From Mageeibacillus sp. (GTDB lineage Bacteria; Bacillota; Clostridia; Saccharofermentanales; Saccharofermentanaceae), in assembly GCA_022484595.1 (NCBI GenBank), contig JAKVLB010000002.1, positions 1 to 64,000 on the forward strand: DNA of 64,000 nt, written 5' to 3'. The notes under the pieces were generated by a model. The model did not search any database. It was not told the origin of the DNA and worked only from the letters and a program-made list of their open reading frames with translations. The position numbers were made by a program, and so were the translations under genes. This document shows, in pieces, positions 63,518-64,000 of this stretch. Within the stretch, counting starts at the first letter, position 1, and each line of letters opens with the position of its first letter.

Positions 63518-64000
63518 TTAGCGTACTCCGAACAGAATCTCGCCATAGCTAGGCAGCGGCCAGTACTCTGACGAAGTAATTTCCTCCATGCTGTCTACCG
63601 CTGTTCTCAAGGCATTCATTGCAGGAATGACTACCGCCTTATAACTCTCAGCTTCAGCGACATCGTCGGTAAGTCCCTCACATGCCTTGATCTCGCTGTC
63701 CAGAGACTTGAGTGCCGCATAAGCGTCGCCCATAAGCTTTCCGAGATTCTTAAGTGTCTCGTCCTCGTACAGCGATCCTATATCCGGGCAGACACTTCTG
63801 CGGGACTCAATTGACTCTGACAGATAAGTCATATAGCTTGACACTGCCGGAAGAATATCCTGCTTCGCCATGTCTGACATTGTGAGGGCTTCGATATGAA
63901 TCAGCTTGCTGTAGTTTTCAAGAAGAATCTCGTGTCTTGAGAAAAGCTCGGTCTCGGAATACACCTTGTTCTCCGTAAACAGCCTGACGTTCTTCTCGTC
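63518..64000 (-). CDS. glnN: Glutamine synthetase type III, C-terminal part (start outside window)
   Basis: The frame is open to the window end; 160 codons are visible. The C-terminus shows GSIII-specific text: RHEILLENYSKLIHIEALTM, SDMAKQDILPAVSSY and the ending SEYWPLPSYGEILFGVR. Makes glutamine from glutamate and ammonium with ATP, as a large (about 700-residue) enzyme typical of Clostridia and Bacteroidetes. The apparent GTG start at 63964 is internal. Next to the Amt/P-II gene, giving an ammonium uptake and assimilation unit. Confidence 0.93.
   Translation of the reverse strand, partial: DEKNVRLFTENKVYSETELFSRHEILLENYSKLIHIEALTMSDMAKQDILPAVSSYMTYLSESIESRRSVCPDIGSLYEDETLKNLGKLMGDAYAALKSLDSEIKACEGLTDDVAEAESYKAVVIPAMNALRTAVDSMEEITSSEYWPLPSYGEILFGVR

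Noticed and set aside
63518-63964. Independent 148-residue gene
   Set aside because: The frame is open past 64000 and the text matches the C-terminal part of glutamine synthetase III, so it is a cut gene.

Overview
The window looks like a chromosomal segment of a Gram-positive member of the Clostridia (Bacillota), probably an anaerobe from gut or rumen. This is inferred from gene families and signals, not from a database match. The clues are a type III glutamine synthetase tail, a DUF1858 redox protein, a YdbC/PC4-like protein, a Spo0A C-terminal-type regulator, a LexA-like box of Bacillus/Clostridium type, strong AGGAGG ribosome sites and a tRNA gene with encoded CCA. Base composition is moderate and most genes are on the minus strand.

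Layout. (1) 1-16604: one uninterrupted minus-strand reading frame, cut by the window start, encodes a secreted giant (>5,530 residues) built of MBG/YDG-like, Ig-like, Fn3-like, MucBP-like and InlB-type repeats. Its last visible 2.4 kb holds a near-identical 1,311-bp higher-order tandem duplication. (2) 16.6-20.5 kb: hpt with an altered active-site loop, a cytidylate-kinase-like/nuclease-like fusion, tRNA-Thr(TGT) with a perfect promoter and terminator, an orphan PTS IIC protein with altered sugar-site residues, and a ~600-nt apparently non-coding, highly structured RNA ending in a perfect terminator. (3) 20.5-28 kb: a small transporter-like protein, a YbdG-type MscS channel, an overlapping dinB / radical-SAM / membrane-protein operon behind a LexA-like box, and a two-component pair. 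(4) 28-34 kb: DUF1858 protein, receiver-less Spo0A-like regulator, the tightly coupled operon ydbC-membrane protein-ligA-cyclo-ligase-membrane protein, and a membrane-anchored phosphoesterase. (5) 34-44 kb: an AAA ATPase/DUF4143 gene behind two palindromic direct repeats, gapA-type GAPDH, DUF362 protein, trmB, HIT protein, alaS, WYL regulator, and an acidic protein of unknown function. (6) 44.5-54 kb: plus-strand DUF1015-FAD oxidoreductase-DUF2298 cluster facing a serine operon (class V aminotransferase, serA, a GH32-like protein lacking the nucleophile, a pseudouridine synthase). (7) 54-64 kb: a transmembrane protein with a PP2C-like but metal-site-degenerate domain, a DUF885 lipoprotein, a degenerate adenylate-forming-enzyme homologue, and a nitrogen module (Amt fused to a P-II domain, next to glutamine synthetase III).

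Working together: the last two genes form an ammonium uptake and assimilation module; aminotransferase plus SerA make serine; DinB, and perhaps its two partners, answer DNA damage. A recurring theme is proteins that keep a family fold but lose catalytic residues (HPRT-like, PTS IIC, GH32, PP2C-like, acyl-adenylating enzyme). The most interesting unexplained element is the large structured RNA at 19803-20415. No CRISPR array, rRNA, insertion sequence or prophage was seen.
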